A stretch of DNA of 64,000 nt from Acetomicrobium thermoterrenum DSM 13490 (GTDB taxonomy: Bacteria > Synergistota > Synergistia > Synergistales > Acetomicrobiaceae), in NCBI RefSeq assembly GCF_900107215.1, contig NZ_FNPD01000003.1, forward strand, positions 186,001 through 250,000, given 5' to 3'. The notes beneath the pieces are model-generated. The model had not been told where the DNA came from. It searched no databases and was given only the letters and a program-made list of their open reading frames with translations. Of the stretch, positions 41,802-51,487 are shown piece after piece. Every line of letters begins with the position of its first letter. Within the stretch, counting starts at the first letter, position 1. The position numbers were made by a program, and so were the translations under genes.

Positions 41802-43451
41802 TTATTCATCGCGAAGCCTGAGCAATCTCTCTGCGTGGACTACAGCTTCTTTTATTTCGCTAGTACCCGACAACATCCTCGCAATTTCCTGCACCCTTTC
41901 CTCTTCGTTTAACTCTTTAACGTAAGATTCCTCCCCCTCCTTTGTTACCCGAAAATGCTGGTCCGCAAGGGATGCGATGGTAGCCTCATGGGTTATGAGT
42001 ATAATCTGGCATTTAGTCGAAAGCTCCTTAAGCTTAAGGCCGGCCAACAGAGCAGCCTTGCCTCCCAACCCGGCTTCCACTTCATCGACTATCAACAATT
42101 TGGGCAGGGTTTCCTCCGGTAATGCCATTTGCAGTGCCAACAAAATTCGACTCAATTCCCCTCCTGAGGCTATTTTGGAAATAGGTGACGGCACATTGCC
42201 GTTTGCCTCTATCATAAAACTGATCGATTCCGCTCCGCTGGATCGAACCTTCTTCAATTCCTCAACTTTGATCGTAAGCACAGTAGTCTCCATTCCAAGA
42301 TCCTTTAAATGAGAATTGACGGCTTCTTCCAATTCCCTCGCTATTTTAATTCGAGAAGCGCGTAGATCAAGCGCGTGCTGGCTCACATCTTTTTTTAATT
42401 TACTTAGCTCGTCTTTTAATCTTTCCAGTTCGACGAGGCTTTCGGATAACCAGGATATTTCCTTTTGGGCGGTATTGTAATATTCTACAAGCTCTTCAAT
42501 AGATGAGGCTTTAGCAATACGCTTGCACTTTCTAAGCTTTCCGAGTTTTGTCTCCAATTCTTCTTCTTTGTGCTGCAACTCTTCGATTGTTGGGGTGTTT
42601 TCGAGAACTTCTTGTATCTTATGAGTCAATTGTTGCAGGCTTATTAAAAGATTTTGAACAGTACGATCTATTTCTTCCGAATTCAAGATCGCTTTAAGCC
42701 TCCCTGAAATACTTTCCACCTCGCCCTCCAAACCGCCTGAGGCAATACCGCCTTCTATAGCAATTAATATCCTTTCCAGCTCTTGCCTTCGACTTATCTC
42801 GTCTCTTATCATCCTCAGTTCATCTTCCCATTCGTATTCGCTGGAAAGCGAGGGATTCAACGACTTCAATAAGTTGGTTAGCTCATCTGCACCGTTATAT
42901 CTTTCCTCGACTGACTTACGCCTCTGAGTGAGCTCCTGAATACGCCTTTCCATTTCTACGGCCCTGTGGAATACCGTCGCCATATCCATCTTCTTTTGTT
43001 TCAATTCTAAGCCACCGTAACTATCGAGCAAGTCAAGCTGGCTGTTTTCGTCCAACAGATCCAATTGTGAAAATTGACTTTGAATATGGATAAAATGCAC
43101 CATTGACCTGGAAAGGATGTTAAGCGGCACGACATGTCCCTGAATGTAGGATTTGCTTCGCCCCTCAGATGTAACCACACGCTTTACTACCCACATTCCC
43201 TCCTGAGGCTGAAGTTCCTCGGGCAATGAGGGAATATGATCAGCCTGAAAGGCTCCCTCCACCTCGCCGTTATCTTCCCCTACTCGTAAATAATTAGCCT
43301 GTGCCCTTTTTCCTGCCAATAATTCAAGGGCCCTCACTAAGCTGCTCTTCCCCGACCCGCTTTCGCCAGTGATGGCTATAAAGTTGCCCCTGAGCCTCAA
43401 AGATGCTGTAGTTATACCGCCTATGTTCTTGACATGAAGTTCTTCGAGCAC
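41802..43451 (-). CDS. recN: DNA repair protein RecN
   Basis: SMC-like ATPase in double-strand break repair. 549 residues from GTG 43451. Walker A ITGESGSGKSSLV near residue 30, a central coiled coil (about 140-350, with paired heptad-rich halves), then SGGELSRILLALQMAL and Walker B LLIVDEVEAGLGG. GTG 43451 overlaps the nadK stop as TAGTG, has GAGGAGG seven bases upstream and gives VLEELHVKNIG, matching the family N-terminus; a start at 43493 would add 14 unrelated residues. It is the last gene of this operon. Confidence 0.95.
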   Translation of the reverse strand: MLEELHVKNIGGITTASLRLRGNFIAITGESGSGKSSLVRALELLAGKRAQANYLRVGEDNGEVEGAFQADHIPSLPEELQPQEGMWVVKRVVTSEGRSKSYIQGHVVPLNILSRSMVHFIHIQSQFSQLDLLDENSQLDLLDSYGGLELKQKKMDMATVFHRAVEMERRIQELTQRRKSVEERYNGADELTNLLKSLNPSLSSEYEWEDELRMIRDEISRRQELERILIAIEGGIASGGLEGEVESISGRLKAILNSEEIDRTVQNLLISLQQLTHKIQEVLENTPTIEELQHKEEELETKLGKLRKCKRIAKASSIEELVEYYNTAQKEISWLSESLVELERLKDELSKLKKDVSQHALDLRASRIKIARELEEAVNSHLKDLGMETTVLTIKVEELKKVRSSGAESISFMIEANGNVPSPISKIASGGELSRILLALQMALPEETLPKLLIVDEVEAGLGGKAALLAGLKLKELSTKCQIILITHEATIASLADQHFRVTKEGEESYVKELNEEERVQEIARMLSGTSEIKEAVVHAERLLRLRDE

Positions 43452-44332
43452 TACCAATCCTCCTCGCCCTGACGCACGCTCACGTTGCCCCACTGCAATT
43501 TCTCCCTTAAAAGGTCGAAGTAATTATCTTCTTTGAGCTCGATCGTTGAAACGCACTTATCTCGGGCAATTGATATGTCTATCCTATCCTTAACCATTAG
43601 CTCGTAACCCAGTTGTCCGTCTTGAGTGAGATATATCTCCTTCTGATCGCTTTTGGGTATAAGAGATATTGTGTCCTCCGAACCCAGCACTAAAGGTCGG
43701 GCATATAGCGTATGAGGGCATATGGGAACCATGACCATCGCATTTACATGGGGAGGTAAAATAGGTCCGCCAGCTGAGAGAGCGTAAGCTGTAGATCCTG
43801 TGGGAGTCGATACGATAATTCCATCCGCGGGAAGCAGACTCAAAAAGTAATCGTTTACTCTCGACTCGACCTCGATCAACCTGGCAAGCGGTCCCTTGGT
43901 TATGACTAAGTCATTGAGGGCGTACAACACGTGAACAAGGCTTCCCTTTCGCGTCACGCTGCCCTTGAGAGCCTGACGCTTCTGTATCCTGCATGCCCCG
44001 GATAAGATCTTTTCAATTTCTTCTTCAGCATTATCTGGATTGCCCGTCACCAAAAAACCCAGACGCCCGACGTTAATGCCGTACAATGGAATGTCATAAT
44101 CCATCACCATACGAGAAGCCCTGAGAAAAGTCCCATCTCCGCCAATAACAACGCCAAATTTCACCGGGTTGGTTTCAATGTTCCAATCGAATTCGGGCAA
44201 TCCAAGCATGGCAGACTCGTGGGATGGAGCCACAAAGCCGATCGTCCTTTTTTTACCCCATCCTATCAACCTGTATGCCAGGTTAAGTGCCGTTGACTTT
44301 CTAGTATTCACAATTAAAAGAATTTGATCCAT
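43451..44332 (-). CDS. nadK: NAD kinase
   Basis: Makes NADP from NAD. 293 residues. GVVIGGDGTFLRASR holds the GGDG motif, and STPTGSTAYALSAGGPIL is the second signature. Follows tlyA by 21 bp and overlaps recN by one base. The tlyA-nadK-recN order is widespread in Firmicutes and related phyla. Confidence 0.95.
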   Translation of the reverse strand: MDQILLIVNTRKSTALNLAYRLIGWGKKRTIGFVAPSHESAMLGLPEFDWNIETNPVKFGVVIGGDGTFLRASRMVMDYDIPLYGINVGRLGFLVTGNPDNAEEEIEKILSGACRIQKRQALKGSVTRKGSLVHVLYALNDLVITKGPLARLIEVESRVNDYFLSLLPADGIIVSTPTGSTAYALSAGGPILPPHVNAMVMVPICPHTLYARPLVLGSEDTISLIPKSDQKEIYLTQDGQLGYELMVKDRIDISIARDKCVSTIELKEDNYFDLLREKLQWGNVSVRQGEEDW

Positions 44333-44353
44333 AAAATGTACCTCATTTCGACG

Positions 44354-45157
44354 TCAATTAAGTTCGTCATGGGCAGCAAGGACAGCTTCATTAAAGTTCA
44401 AAGGGCTTTGCTGTATTTTCCTGAGAGTCAAATGTAATAGAAATTCGATGTTTCCCTTTGGACCCTTTATTGGAGAATGCGTCAGCCCCGATGCATTAAA
44501 GGCGACATTTCGTTCTATCCACAAAATAAGATCGCGTAAAACTTCTTCGTGAACCTTTGGGTCTGCTACAACTCCGCCTTTACCAATCCTATCTCTTCCT
44601 GCTTCGAATTGCGGCTTCACCAAGGCTATTATATCTCCACTTTTTGACAGCAGGTCGACTAAGACGGGAAGTATTAACTTCAACGATATGAAGGAAACAT
44701 CGACGGTAATTAAGTCGGCGTCCTCGTCAAAATCTTCTCTCCGCAAATATCTAGCGTTTGTCTTTTCCCTCACCACAACACGCTCGTCCTGCCTCAAAGA
44801 CCAGGCCAACTGGCCGTAACCTACATCAACTGCATATACCTTTTTTGCGCCCCTCTCGAGCAATACATGCGTAAAACCTCCTGTGGAAGCGCCAATATCA
44901 ATACAAACCAAACCTCCAGGATTCACGCCAAAAACGTCTAACGCCTTGAGTAACTTATGAGCTCCCCTGCTGACCCAACTATCCTGTTGGACTATTTCAA
45001 TATCGCAATCTATGTCGACGAAGGTGCCAGCCTTTGAAACAAGCTCACCATTCGCCTTTACCCTTCCCGCTAGAATCAATGCCGCTGCCTTATTTCTCGT
45101 ATCAACAAGCCCTCGATAGACGAGCAGTTTATCCAATCGCTCTTTCGAAGTGCTCAC
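44354..45157 (-). CDS. tlyA: TlyA family rRNA 2'-O-methyltransferase
   Basis: 267 residues. S4 RNA-binding domain (RLDKLLVYRGLVDTRNKAAALILAGRV) followed by an FtsJ-like methyltransferase with CIDIGASTGGFTHVLLERGA and VDVGYGQLAW. The family is often called hemolysin A, but TlyA proteins methylate 16S and 23S rRNA (C1409/C1920 in mycobacteria). It overlaps dxs by 29 bp. Confidence 0.93.
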   Translation of the reverse strand: MSTSKERLDKLLVYRGLVDTRNKAAALILAGRVKANGELVSKAGTFVDIDCDIEIVQQDSWVSRGAHKLLKALDVFGVNPGGLVCIDIGASTGGFTHVLLERGAKKVYAVDVGYGQLAWSLRQDERVVVREKTNARYLRREDFDEDADLITVDVSFISLKLILPVLVDLLSKSGDIIALVKPQFEAGRDRIGKGGVVADPKVHEEVLRDLILWIERNVAFNASGLTHSPIKGPKGNIEFLLHLTLRKIQQSPLNFNEAVLAAHDELN

Positions 45158-47006
45158 TAACCCTTTTCACCACCTCATCGCTGCTTAATCCAACATAACG
45201 AAGCTGTTCATCTCTTGTCCCTTGAGGAACATAAATGTCAGGAATTGCAATATGAATCCAATCCAGGCCTTTATTTACCTCATGGGCAAACTTGCTCAAT
45301 TGTTCGCCTATGCCCCCTATACTGTAGGTCTCCTCGGCAATTACGACACAAGAATGGGCAGAAAACAACCTCTCAAGCGTCTCTAAGTCCAATGGCTTTA
45401 TAAATCTCAAGTCAACCACAGTAGGATTGATGTGTAATAAATTATTGATTTTATCGCAAGATTCCAGAAGGATAGGTATAGTGCCTCCATAGCCAATCAA
45501 AAGGACCTCTTCCCCCTGTCTCAAGATTTCAGACCTTATCCATTCGAAGGGTTGATCCTCATCTCTTCTACCTAGAGAAAATGGGGCCTCTCCCTTTGGA
45601 TACCTTATTATGGCCGGCAAAGCACTATGCTCAATCAAATTGGCGAATATATATTCCAAATCTATTACATCCCGGGGCGACGCAATGAAAAGTCCCGGGA
45701 CCGATTTATACCAAGAGATATCGAGCAGCCCATGATGTGTTTCGCCATCCTCGCCAACAAGCCCGGACCTATCTAAGGCAATAAGAACCGGCAACCTTTG
45801 CATAGCTATATCGTGATATAGTTGATCTGCCGCCCTCTGTAAAAAGGTAGAATAAATGAAGACGACCGGTCGCAATCCTCCCGCTGCCAAGCCGGCAGCG
45901 TAGGTAAGCAAATGCTCTTCCGCAATACCTACGTCAAAAAATCTTCCGGGGAATTTCTTTTTAAATCCCGTCAAATTGCAACCTTCCTCCATTGCAGCGG
46001 TAAGACAAATAATTCTATCATCCTTTTCCGCAAGTTTCTCAACGCATTGAGCTGAAGCCTTGCTCCAGGATAAAGAGTTGGCCGAGGAATTCGGCTTTTT
46101 CGCAGACACTCCATGATATTTGGTTGGGTTTTCTTCGGCCGGAACGTAACCTTTGCCCTTTTGAGTTATAACGTGTATTAAGACTGATTCATCAAAGGCT
46201 TTGGCCAGTTTGAATACCTCTTCAAGCTCTTCTATGTTGTGTCCGTTGAAAGGTCCCCAATAGTTAATGCCCAAAGCTTCAAATATGTTGATCGGCTGAA
46301 ACATTGTCTTTACCTGGTATTTCATCTTTTTTAACGCCTCTGCGACTAGAGCGCTACCCAAGGGCAATCCCTCGCAAAGCGACTTTATAGCCTCCTTTGC
46401 CCTTCTATACGAAGGATTAGTGCTCAGGTGGCTAAGGTGTTTAGCTAAACCGCCAATTGGAACATTTATGGACATTTTATTGTCATTTAAGATTATTATC
46501 ACTTTTGTCTTAAGTTCATCGATCTGGTTTAACGCCTCAAAGGACATGCCATTCGATATGGAAGAATCTCCTACTACAGCAATTACCTCATGTTTTTGGC
46601 GCAAAAGATCACGAGACTTGGCATATCCCGTCGCGGCTGAAATGGACGTACCTGCATGGCCGGTGTTAAAGTGATCACAAGAGCTTTCCTCTCTTTTGGG
46701 AAATCCGCTAATTCCTTCCCATTGTCTCAGCGTGCTAAATCTATCCTTACGTCCCGTCAATATCTTATAGGTATAACATTGATGGCCAACATCAAAGACA
46801 ATCTTGTCCTCCAATGGGTCGTAAACTGATAGCAGCGCAACGGTTAATTCGACAGTCCCCAGAGATGAGGCTAGATGTCCTCCGTTTTCCGTAGCCACAT
46901 CTATAATCATTTGTCTTATTTCGTTGCAAAGCCGGCTCTTTTCTATATGCTTCAAATGGCGAAGGTCCCTGTAGTCTTTGATTTTACCTAAATAATTCAA
47001 TGACAA
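45129..47006 (-). CDS. dxs: 1-deoxy-D-xylulose-5-phosphate synthase
   Basis: Thiamine-dependent first enzyme of the methylerythritol phosphate route. 625 residues. GHQCYTYKILTGRKD, the thiamine motif running from VGDSSISNGMSFEAL to LNDNKMSI (third residue Ser instead of the usual Gly of GDG), the catalytic region GIAEEHLLTYAAGLA and DRSGLVGEDGETHHG. The domain order is complete. It forms an isoprenoid pair with ispA, 3 bp apart, and serves the same route as ispE. Confidence 0.95.
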   Translation of the reverse strand: MSLNYLGKIKDYRDLRHLKHIEKSRLCNEIRQMIIDVATENGGHLASSLGTVELTVALLSVYDPLEDKIVFDVGHQCYTYKILTGRKDRFSTLRQWEGISGFPKREESSCDHFNTGHAGTSISAATGYAKSRDLLRQKHEVIAVVGDSSISNGMSFEALNQIDELKTKVIIILNDNKMSINVPIGGLAKHLSHLSTNPSYRRAKEAIKSLCEGLPLGSALVAEALKKMKYQVKTMFQPINIFEALGINYWGPFNGHNIEELEEVFKLAKAFDESVLIHVITQKGKGYVPAEENPTKYHGVSAKKPNSSANSLSWSKASAQCVEKLAEKDDRIICLTAAMEEGCNLTGFKKKFPGRFFDVGIAEEHLLTYAAGLAAGGLRPVVFIYSTFLQRAADQLYHDIAMQRLPVLIALDRSGLVGEDGETHHGLLDISWYKSVPGLFIASPRDVIDLEYIFANLIEHSALPAIIRYPKGEAPFSLGRRDEDQPFEWIRSEILRQGEEVLLIGYGGTIPILLESCDKINNLLHINPTVVDLRFIKPLDLETLERLFSAHSCVVIAEETYSIGGIGEQLSKFAHEVNKGLDWIHIAIPDIYVPQGTRDEQLRYVGLSSDEVVKRVSEHFERAIG

Positions 47007-47009
47007 GGC

Positions 47010-47906
47010 TTATTTAGACCTCCTCGCAATATATTCGGCAATATCTAGAAAAACTTCGAAATCAGGCCCTAATGGAAGAATCGAGTCTATTGCTTTTTTC
47101 GTTTCTTCCATGGCCAACTCTTTCGCTCTTTCCAACCCGTGAAGGGCAACAAACGTTAGCTTGCCCTCCCTAGCGTCCTTTCCTGGCGTTTTTCCAAGCT
47201 CTGAAATGCTTCCCGTTACATCGAGTATATCATCAATGATCTGAAAGGAAATGCCGAGATGTGTCCCATAATTATGTAAACATGACATTGTTTTTTCACC
47301 GGCTCCGACAAGTGCTGCCGAAGCGGTGATGGAAGCACGAAGCAAGGTGGCCGTTTTAAGCTCGCACATTTTCCACAAAAACTCCCCTTCTCCTTCGTGG
47401 CCTTCCTGTGTTATGTCGAGAGCCTGCCCTCCACATATCCCACAGGGTCCAATGGCATGGGAGAAAATTTTAAGGGCGTTAAGTATGTTCGATTGGGTAA
47501 AGCCAAGTCTCGGCAGTTCTTGCAAGCATAGTTCAAAGCCGTAAGCCAACAACGAATCTCCTGCCAAAACGGCCATTGCTTCGCCATATACTTTATGGTT
47601 CGTTAGTTTTCCACGTCTATAGTCATCATTATCCATGCAGGGAAGATCATCGTGAATTAAAGACGCAGTATGTGCCATCTCTATGGCGGCCGCTAAAGGC
47701 AACACTCCATCGGGGTCAATGCCAAGTTTTTCGGCGGTTATTTGAGACAGGACAGGTCTTATCCTCTTCCCTCCATTCAAAAGCGAATAGGCAATACATT
47801 GACACAAGACATCCGGAATCTCGTCATTGTTGAGTATATTCTCCAAATAGGCATCTATTTTTTCTTTTTTCGACTCAAAGATTTGTTTTAATTCAACATT
47901 ACTCAA
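47010..47906 (-). CDS. ispA: Polyprenyl diphosphate synthase (farnesyl/geranylgeranyl type), TTG start
   Basis: 298 residues from TTG 47906. First Asp-rich motif HDDLPCMDNDDYRRG and second DDILDVTG; GGKRIRPVL near residue 45 and KTPGKDAREGKLTF follow the family. The xseB-ispA-dxs order points to IspA, making farnesyl or geranylgeranyl diphosphate. I chose TTG 47906 because AGGAGG lies seven bases before it and TTGA overlaps the xseB stop. A frame opening at 47933 would start inside xseB. Confidence 0.93.
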   Translation of the reverse strand: MSNVELKQIFESKKEKIDAYLENILNNDEIPDVLCQCIAYSLLNGGKRIRPVLSQITAEKLGIDPDGVLPLAAAIEMAHTASLIHDDLPCMDNDDYRRGKLTNHKVYGEAMAVLAGDSLLAYGFELCLQELPRLGFTQSNILNALKIFSHAIGPCGICGGQALDITQEGHEGEGEFLWKMCELKTATLLRASITASAALVGAGEKTMSCLHNYGTHLGISFQIIDDILDVTGSISELGKTPGKDAREGKLTFVALHGLERAKELAMEETKKAIDSILPLGPDFEVFLDIAEYIARRSK

Positions 47907-48127
47907 TTTTCGCCCTCCTCTCGAGGTTCCCAAGGGGTCTCATCACCTTCTTCGCTTACAAGCATTATTTTTTGCTCCGCCTCGGCAAGATAGGCCTGAC
48001 AACTTCTCACCAAGGCAACTCCCCGCTCAAATATACTCATAGCCTCCTCAAGAGGAAGCGCCTCCTTTTCCAGTCGTTGTATTATCTTTTCTAATTCTTC
48101 GATATCTTTTGAAAACGACATTTTCAC
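47903..48127 (-). CDS. xseB: Exodeoxyribonuclease VII small subunit
   Basis: 74 residues. Two-helix protein with FSKDIEELEKIIQRLEKEALPLEEAMSIFERGVALVRSCQAYL, the whole family core. The acidic tail (EEGDETPWEPREEGEN) is variable. The partner xseA, usually next to it, is not in this window. First gene of its transcription unit; an ATG two codons in (MSFSKD) is equally possible. Confidence 0.9.
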   Translation of the reverse strand: MKMSFSKDIEELEKIIQRLEKEALPLEEAMSIFERGVALVRSCQAYLAEAEQKIMLVSEEGDETPWEPREEGEN

Positions 48128-48149
48128 TCCCCCAAACTGGACTTTACAT

Positions 48150-48179
48150 TTGATTTTTTGCTCTCATACATGCTAAAAT
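48150..48179 (+). promoter_or_regulatory. Promoter of rpmB
   Basis: TTGATT (48150-48155) and TAAAAT (48174-48179) with an 18-base spacer; the start would fall about 30 bases before rpmB. Confidence 0.5.
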
Positions 48180-48217
48180 ACCCTCGCCGTTTCATATTGC
48201 AAAGGAGGTAACTCACC

Positions 48218-48412
48218 ATGTCTCGTGTATGTGATTGTTGTGGACGAGGTCCGATAACCGGGAATAAGGTTAGTCATTCCAATCGCAAAACCAGGCGTCG
48301 TTGGCTGGTAAATTTGCAGGTCGTTAACGTTGATCTCGGTGGTGGTATCAAGAAGCGGATGAAAGTCTGTACTCGTTGTTTGCGCTCCGGTTTGGTCAAG
48401 CGGGCAATTTAA
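48218..48412 (+). CDS. rpmB: 50S ribosomal protein L28, zinc-ribbon form
   Basis: 64 residues. [25 protein letters not shown] is the standard L28 N-terminus, and [10 protein letters not shown] at the end gives the second Cys pair of a zinc site (C+ paralogue type). AAAGGAGG lies eight bases before the ATG. The only plus-strand gene in the right half of the window, flanked by minus-strand genes; it has its own promoter and terminator, as is common for rpmB. Confidence 0.96.
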   Translation: MSRVCDCCGRGPITGNKVSHSNRKTRRRWLVNLQVVNVDLGGGIKKRMKVCTRCLRSGLVKRAI

Positions 48413-48425
48413 AAGCCCGCTTTTT
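48400..48425 (+). terminator. Terminator of rpmB overlapping the stop codon
   Basis: 6-bp stem GCGGGC/GCCCGC (48400-48405 and 48415-48420) and TTTTT. The 5' arm lies in the last codons of rpmB and the TAA falls in the loop. Confidence 0.85.
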
Positions 48426-48432
48426 ATAATAT

Positions 48433-49122
48433 TCATTTTGGGTCCAGACATATATATACTCCAACACAACCGCTATCAACCTTTAAATCAACTTCTCGTT
48501 CATCGCTTACCAACTCGTTGCTGACGGCAAAGGGTTCATCGAGCCTCAACGTAGCATTATCCAGTTCCCATTTAACTTTTTTTATGCTAACCCCGTGAGA
48601 ACACGGGGTTAAAGACAAAAGGGAGATAGCAAGAGGCTTATTGTTAAAATACAATTTCAATTCCTCACCGCCCCTTAACAGTATAAAGGATTCCTCTTCG
48701 TCAAGGAAACCAGCAGCATCCACTCCCCGTTTTTTTGCCCATTGCAAGCTAAAGATATTGCTCAAAGAGTGGTCCAGTCTGCCGCCTAATCCCGCCGTAA
48801 CAAAGACAGATACCGACCTTCCGTAACTGCTGTAAATTTGCATTAGGGCAAGCTGTAAGTCGGTGTAATCTTTGTCTTTCGGATACCTGTAGACTTTTGC
48901 TCCAGCCTCCTCAGCCCATGCCCAATCTTCCAAAGGAGAGCTGTCTCCGTCGCCGACAATCGCTTTAGGTATGACATTAAGTTTTCTGCAATAGGTAACT
49001 CCTCTATCGGCTACCCAAACATCAAAACATCTCGTCGTAGCTTTCAGCCATGCGTCACTTGGAGGCTTTCCGCCTGCTATCAGCAAAACCTTGCAGTCAC
49101 AAAAGGAGGGAGTTCTTAGCAT
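48433..49122 (-). CDS. thiN: Thiamine pyrophosphokinase
   Basis: 229 residues from ATG 49122. Adds diphosphate to thiamine, giving the cofactor used by dxs. VLLIAGGKPP, VADRGVTY, IVGDGDSS (GDxDS motif), KDKDYTDLQLAL and GGRLDHSLSNI are the substrate and metal motifs. The C-terminal beta-sandwich is present but diverged. Starts further up (to 49245) would lie inside ftsK and give sequence without family likeness. No TPP riboswitch is seen. Follows ftsK by 16 bp. Confidence 0.9.
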   Translation of the reverse strand: MLRTPSFCDCKVLLIAGGKPPSDAWLKATTRCFDVWVADRGVTYCRKLNVIPKAIVGDGDSSPLEDWAWAEEAGAKVYRYPKDKDYTDLQLALMQIYSSYGRSVSVFVTAGLGGRLDHSLSNIFSLQWAKKRGVDAAGFLDEEESFILLRGGEELKLYFNNKPLAISLLSLTPCSHGVSIKKVKWELDNATLRLDEPFAVSNELVSDEREVDLKVDSGCVGVYICLDPK

Positions 49123-49138
49123 CGAAAAAGATTTTACT

Positions 49139-51487
49139 TCAATCAATTCCACTGCTTTCACCACCCAACGCTTCGACCAAAACCTGCCTTGCCTTACCTT
49201 CATCGAGAAGTATTTCCCTAGGTTTAGATCCCTCCTGAGGACCAACTATGCCCAATTGTTCCATGGTATCGATAATACGTGCTGCCCTTGTAAATCCAAT
49301 TCTAAGTTGACGTTGAAGCCTGCTGGCAGAGGCTATACCAGTCGCCAAGACAACTTCAACGGCCTCTTCGAGCAAAGGATCGTCCAAATAGGCAGCCTCA
49401 TGGCTCGTCTGCCCCTCCTCCGATATGTTGATATATTCTGGCTCCCCAAAGATGTTAACGGTGTATTGTATAAAGCGATTTATAGTGTCCTCATCCACCC
49501 ATGGAGCTTGAATTCTGACGGGTTTTGCGTACTTTGGAGACAGAAAAAGCATGTCGCCCTTTCCAAGGAGCTTCTCAGCCCCTCCTACATCGAGGATTGT
49601 TCTTGAATCAGCCTGGGATGGCAATGCGAAGGCAACTCGAGCTGGAATATTTGCCTTAATCAAACCGGTCACTACATTGACCGATGGTCGTTGCGTAGCC
49701 AAAATAAGGTGAATCCCCGTTGCCCTTGCCATCTGAGCTAACCTGCAAATATAATCTTCTACTTCTTTAGGCGAAGTCATCATTAAGTCTGCCAATTCGT
49801 CTACTACAATCACGATATTGTAGAGCCTATCCTTCGGCAAAACCTTCTCGTTGTAAGACACGATATTTCTTACTCGTGCTTTTGCAAAGAGATCGTATCT
49901 CCGCTCCATTTCGTTAATAGCCCAAGCCAGAGCAGCCACTGCCTCCTTTGTCTCCACTATTGGCGATGCCAAGACATGAGGAAGCTTTTCGTAAAAGGTC
50001 ATCTCTACTCTTTTGGGATCTATGAGAAGCAGTTTAACTTCATCTGGACGCCTCTCGAAGCACATTCCTATCAAACAAGAGGAAATAAAAACACTCTTAC
50101 CCGATCCGGTTGTTCCCGCCACGAGCAAATGAGGTAGGCTCTCAAGTCCAACCACCATGGGAGTGCCGTCTACGTTCAAACCAAGCGGTAAAGGCAATTC
50201 ATATTTTGAATGAGTAAAGTTAGGAGACTCTATGACCTCTCTCAAATGTACAGCCCTTCGCTTAGGGTTCGGTATCTCTATGCCCACATAAGGTTGTCCC
50301 AGTATCGGAGCTTCCACTCTGAGACTGGGAACTGCTAAAGCCAATGCCAGATCGTTCGACAAAGCCGCTATCCTGCTGACTTTTATTCCAGGTGCTATTT
50401 GTATACGAAATTGAATTACCGTAGGCCCCTGTACTATATCCGCTAACTCCGCTTCTATTCCAAATTCGGCCAAAGTATCGACTATCTTGGTCCCGTATCG
50501 CTCCAACGTGGGCTTGATATCGGCAGTTATGTCGTTGTCAACGGCTGCCCCCAATATATCCAAAGGTGGAGGAAACTTCCCAGGTTCCACATCGGGAGGT
50601 AACACAAAACCATCTTCAGCGTCGTCGACTTCAAATGCATTAAAGCCAGCTTCGCTAATTTCGGAAACAATATCATCTGCTCTTTCCCCGATTTCAGACG
50701 ATAGAGGAAGCTCAATATCGGCAACTCTTTCGCTTGCCTCTTTGGTATGATCTCGAAAATCGATCGCATCATGGGACTGAAACCCATAATCGATGGATTC
50801 GGATTTGTCACGTCTGCTACTCTTTCCGAATAAAGATAGATAAAAATCTTTTAATTTACAGCGAAGCCTTGAAAAAGGTAATTTCAAGGCTGAAATGAAC
50901 TCCGTGAAATCTCCCTTTCCATGGAGAAAAAAAAGCATGATTGCCAACATCAATCCAAAAAGAGAAATACCAAGAGGTCCAACGCTTTGAAGCGATATTG
51001 ATGCAATAAAATAACCCCAGGTTCCGCAAAAGGTTATATCAAAAGTGTTTGGATTATTTATGTATACCAAACCGAGGAATAGCTCGAGAATCAAAAAAGA
51101 CAAAAACACTATACCAGTTTGAGTCAATAGGGCCGAAACCTTTCGCTTAGCCAAGAGCACAATACATATATAACTTAAATAAAACAGCGGAATTAATGAG
51201 GCAAGACCCCATTTTCCAGTTAGAAACTCCTTTGATCGCTCGCCTATAAAGCCTGTCCATGGAGTAAATATGCTTGTAATTAGGTAAATAGTGACGAAAA
51301 GAAGAAGGATCAAAAGAAATTCGAACATCATGGTTGCTCTTTGCATCCTAACACGGCATCTCTCTTCGTTAAAAAAGTCAACAAAGGCTGCTTTCAGGGT
51401 ATGAGTCAATCCGCCTACCCGCTCTTTAATTCCTCTTTTATTCGTTTTTGACCTGCCTTTTGTCTTTCTCGAATAGCGGTCTGACAT
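49139..51487 (-). CDS. ftsK: DNA translocase FtsK/SpoIIIE
   Basis: 782 residues. N-terminal basic tail, then about four membrane segments (55-190), a short acidic linker (about 220-300), the alpha and beta motor domains with Walker A VAGTTGSGKSVFISS and IVVVDELADLMM, and the C-terminal gamma winged helix (SASRLQRQLRIGFTRAARIIDTME) that reads KOPS-type sites. Pumps chromosome ends through the division septum. The linker is short compared with E. coli FtsK. It directly abuts tldD (0-1 bp). Confidence 0.95.
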   Translation of the reverse strand: MSDRYSRKTKGRSKTNKRGIKERVGGLTHTLKAAFVDFFNEERCRVRMQRATMMFEFLLILLLFVTIYLITSIFTPWTGFIGERSKEFLTGKWGLASLIPLFYLSYICIVLLAKRKVSALLTQTGIVFLSFLILELFLGLVYINNPNTFDITFCGTWGYFIASISLQSVGPLGISLFGLMLAIMLFFLHGKGDFTEFISALKLPFSRLRCKLKDFYLSLFGKSSRRDKSESIDYGFQSHDAIDFRDHTKEASERVADIELPLSSEIGERADDIVSEISEAGFNAFEVDDAEDGFVLPPDVEPGKFPPPLDILGAAVDNDITADIKPTLERYGTKIVDTLAEFGIEAELADIVQGPTVIQFRIQIAPGIKVSRIAALSNDLALALAVPSLRVEAPILGQPYVGIEIPNPKRRAVHLREVIESPNFTHSKYELPLPLGLNVDGTPMVVGLESLPHLLVAGTTGSGKSVFISSCLIGMCFERRPDEVKLLLIDPKRVEMTFYEKLPHVLASPIVETKEAVAALAWAINEMERRYDLFAKARVRNIVSYNEKVLPKDRLYNIVIVVDELADLMMTSPKEVEDYICRLAQMARATGIHLILATQRPSVNVVTGLIKANIPARVAFALPSQADSRTILDVGGAEKLLGKGDMLFLSPKYAKPVRIQAPWVDEDTINRFIQYTVNIFGEPEYINISEEGQTSHEAAYLDDPLLEEAVEVVLATGIASASRLQRQLRIGFTRAARIIDTMEQLGIVGPQEGSKPREILLDEGKARQVLVEALGGESSGID

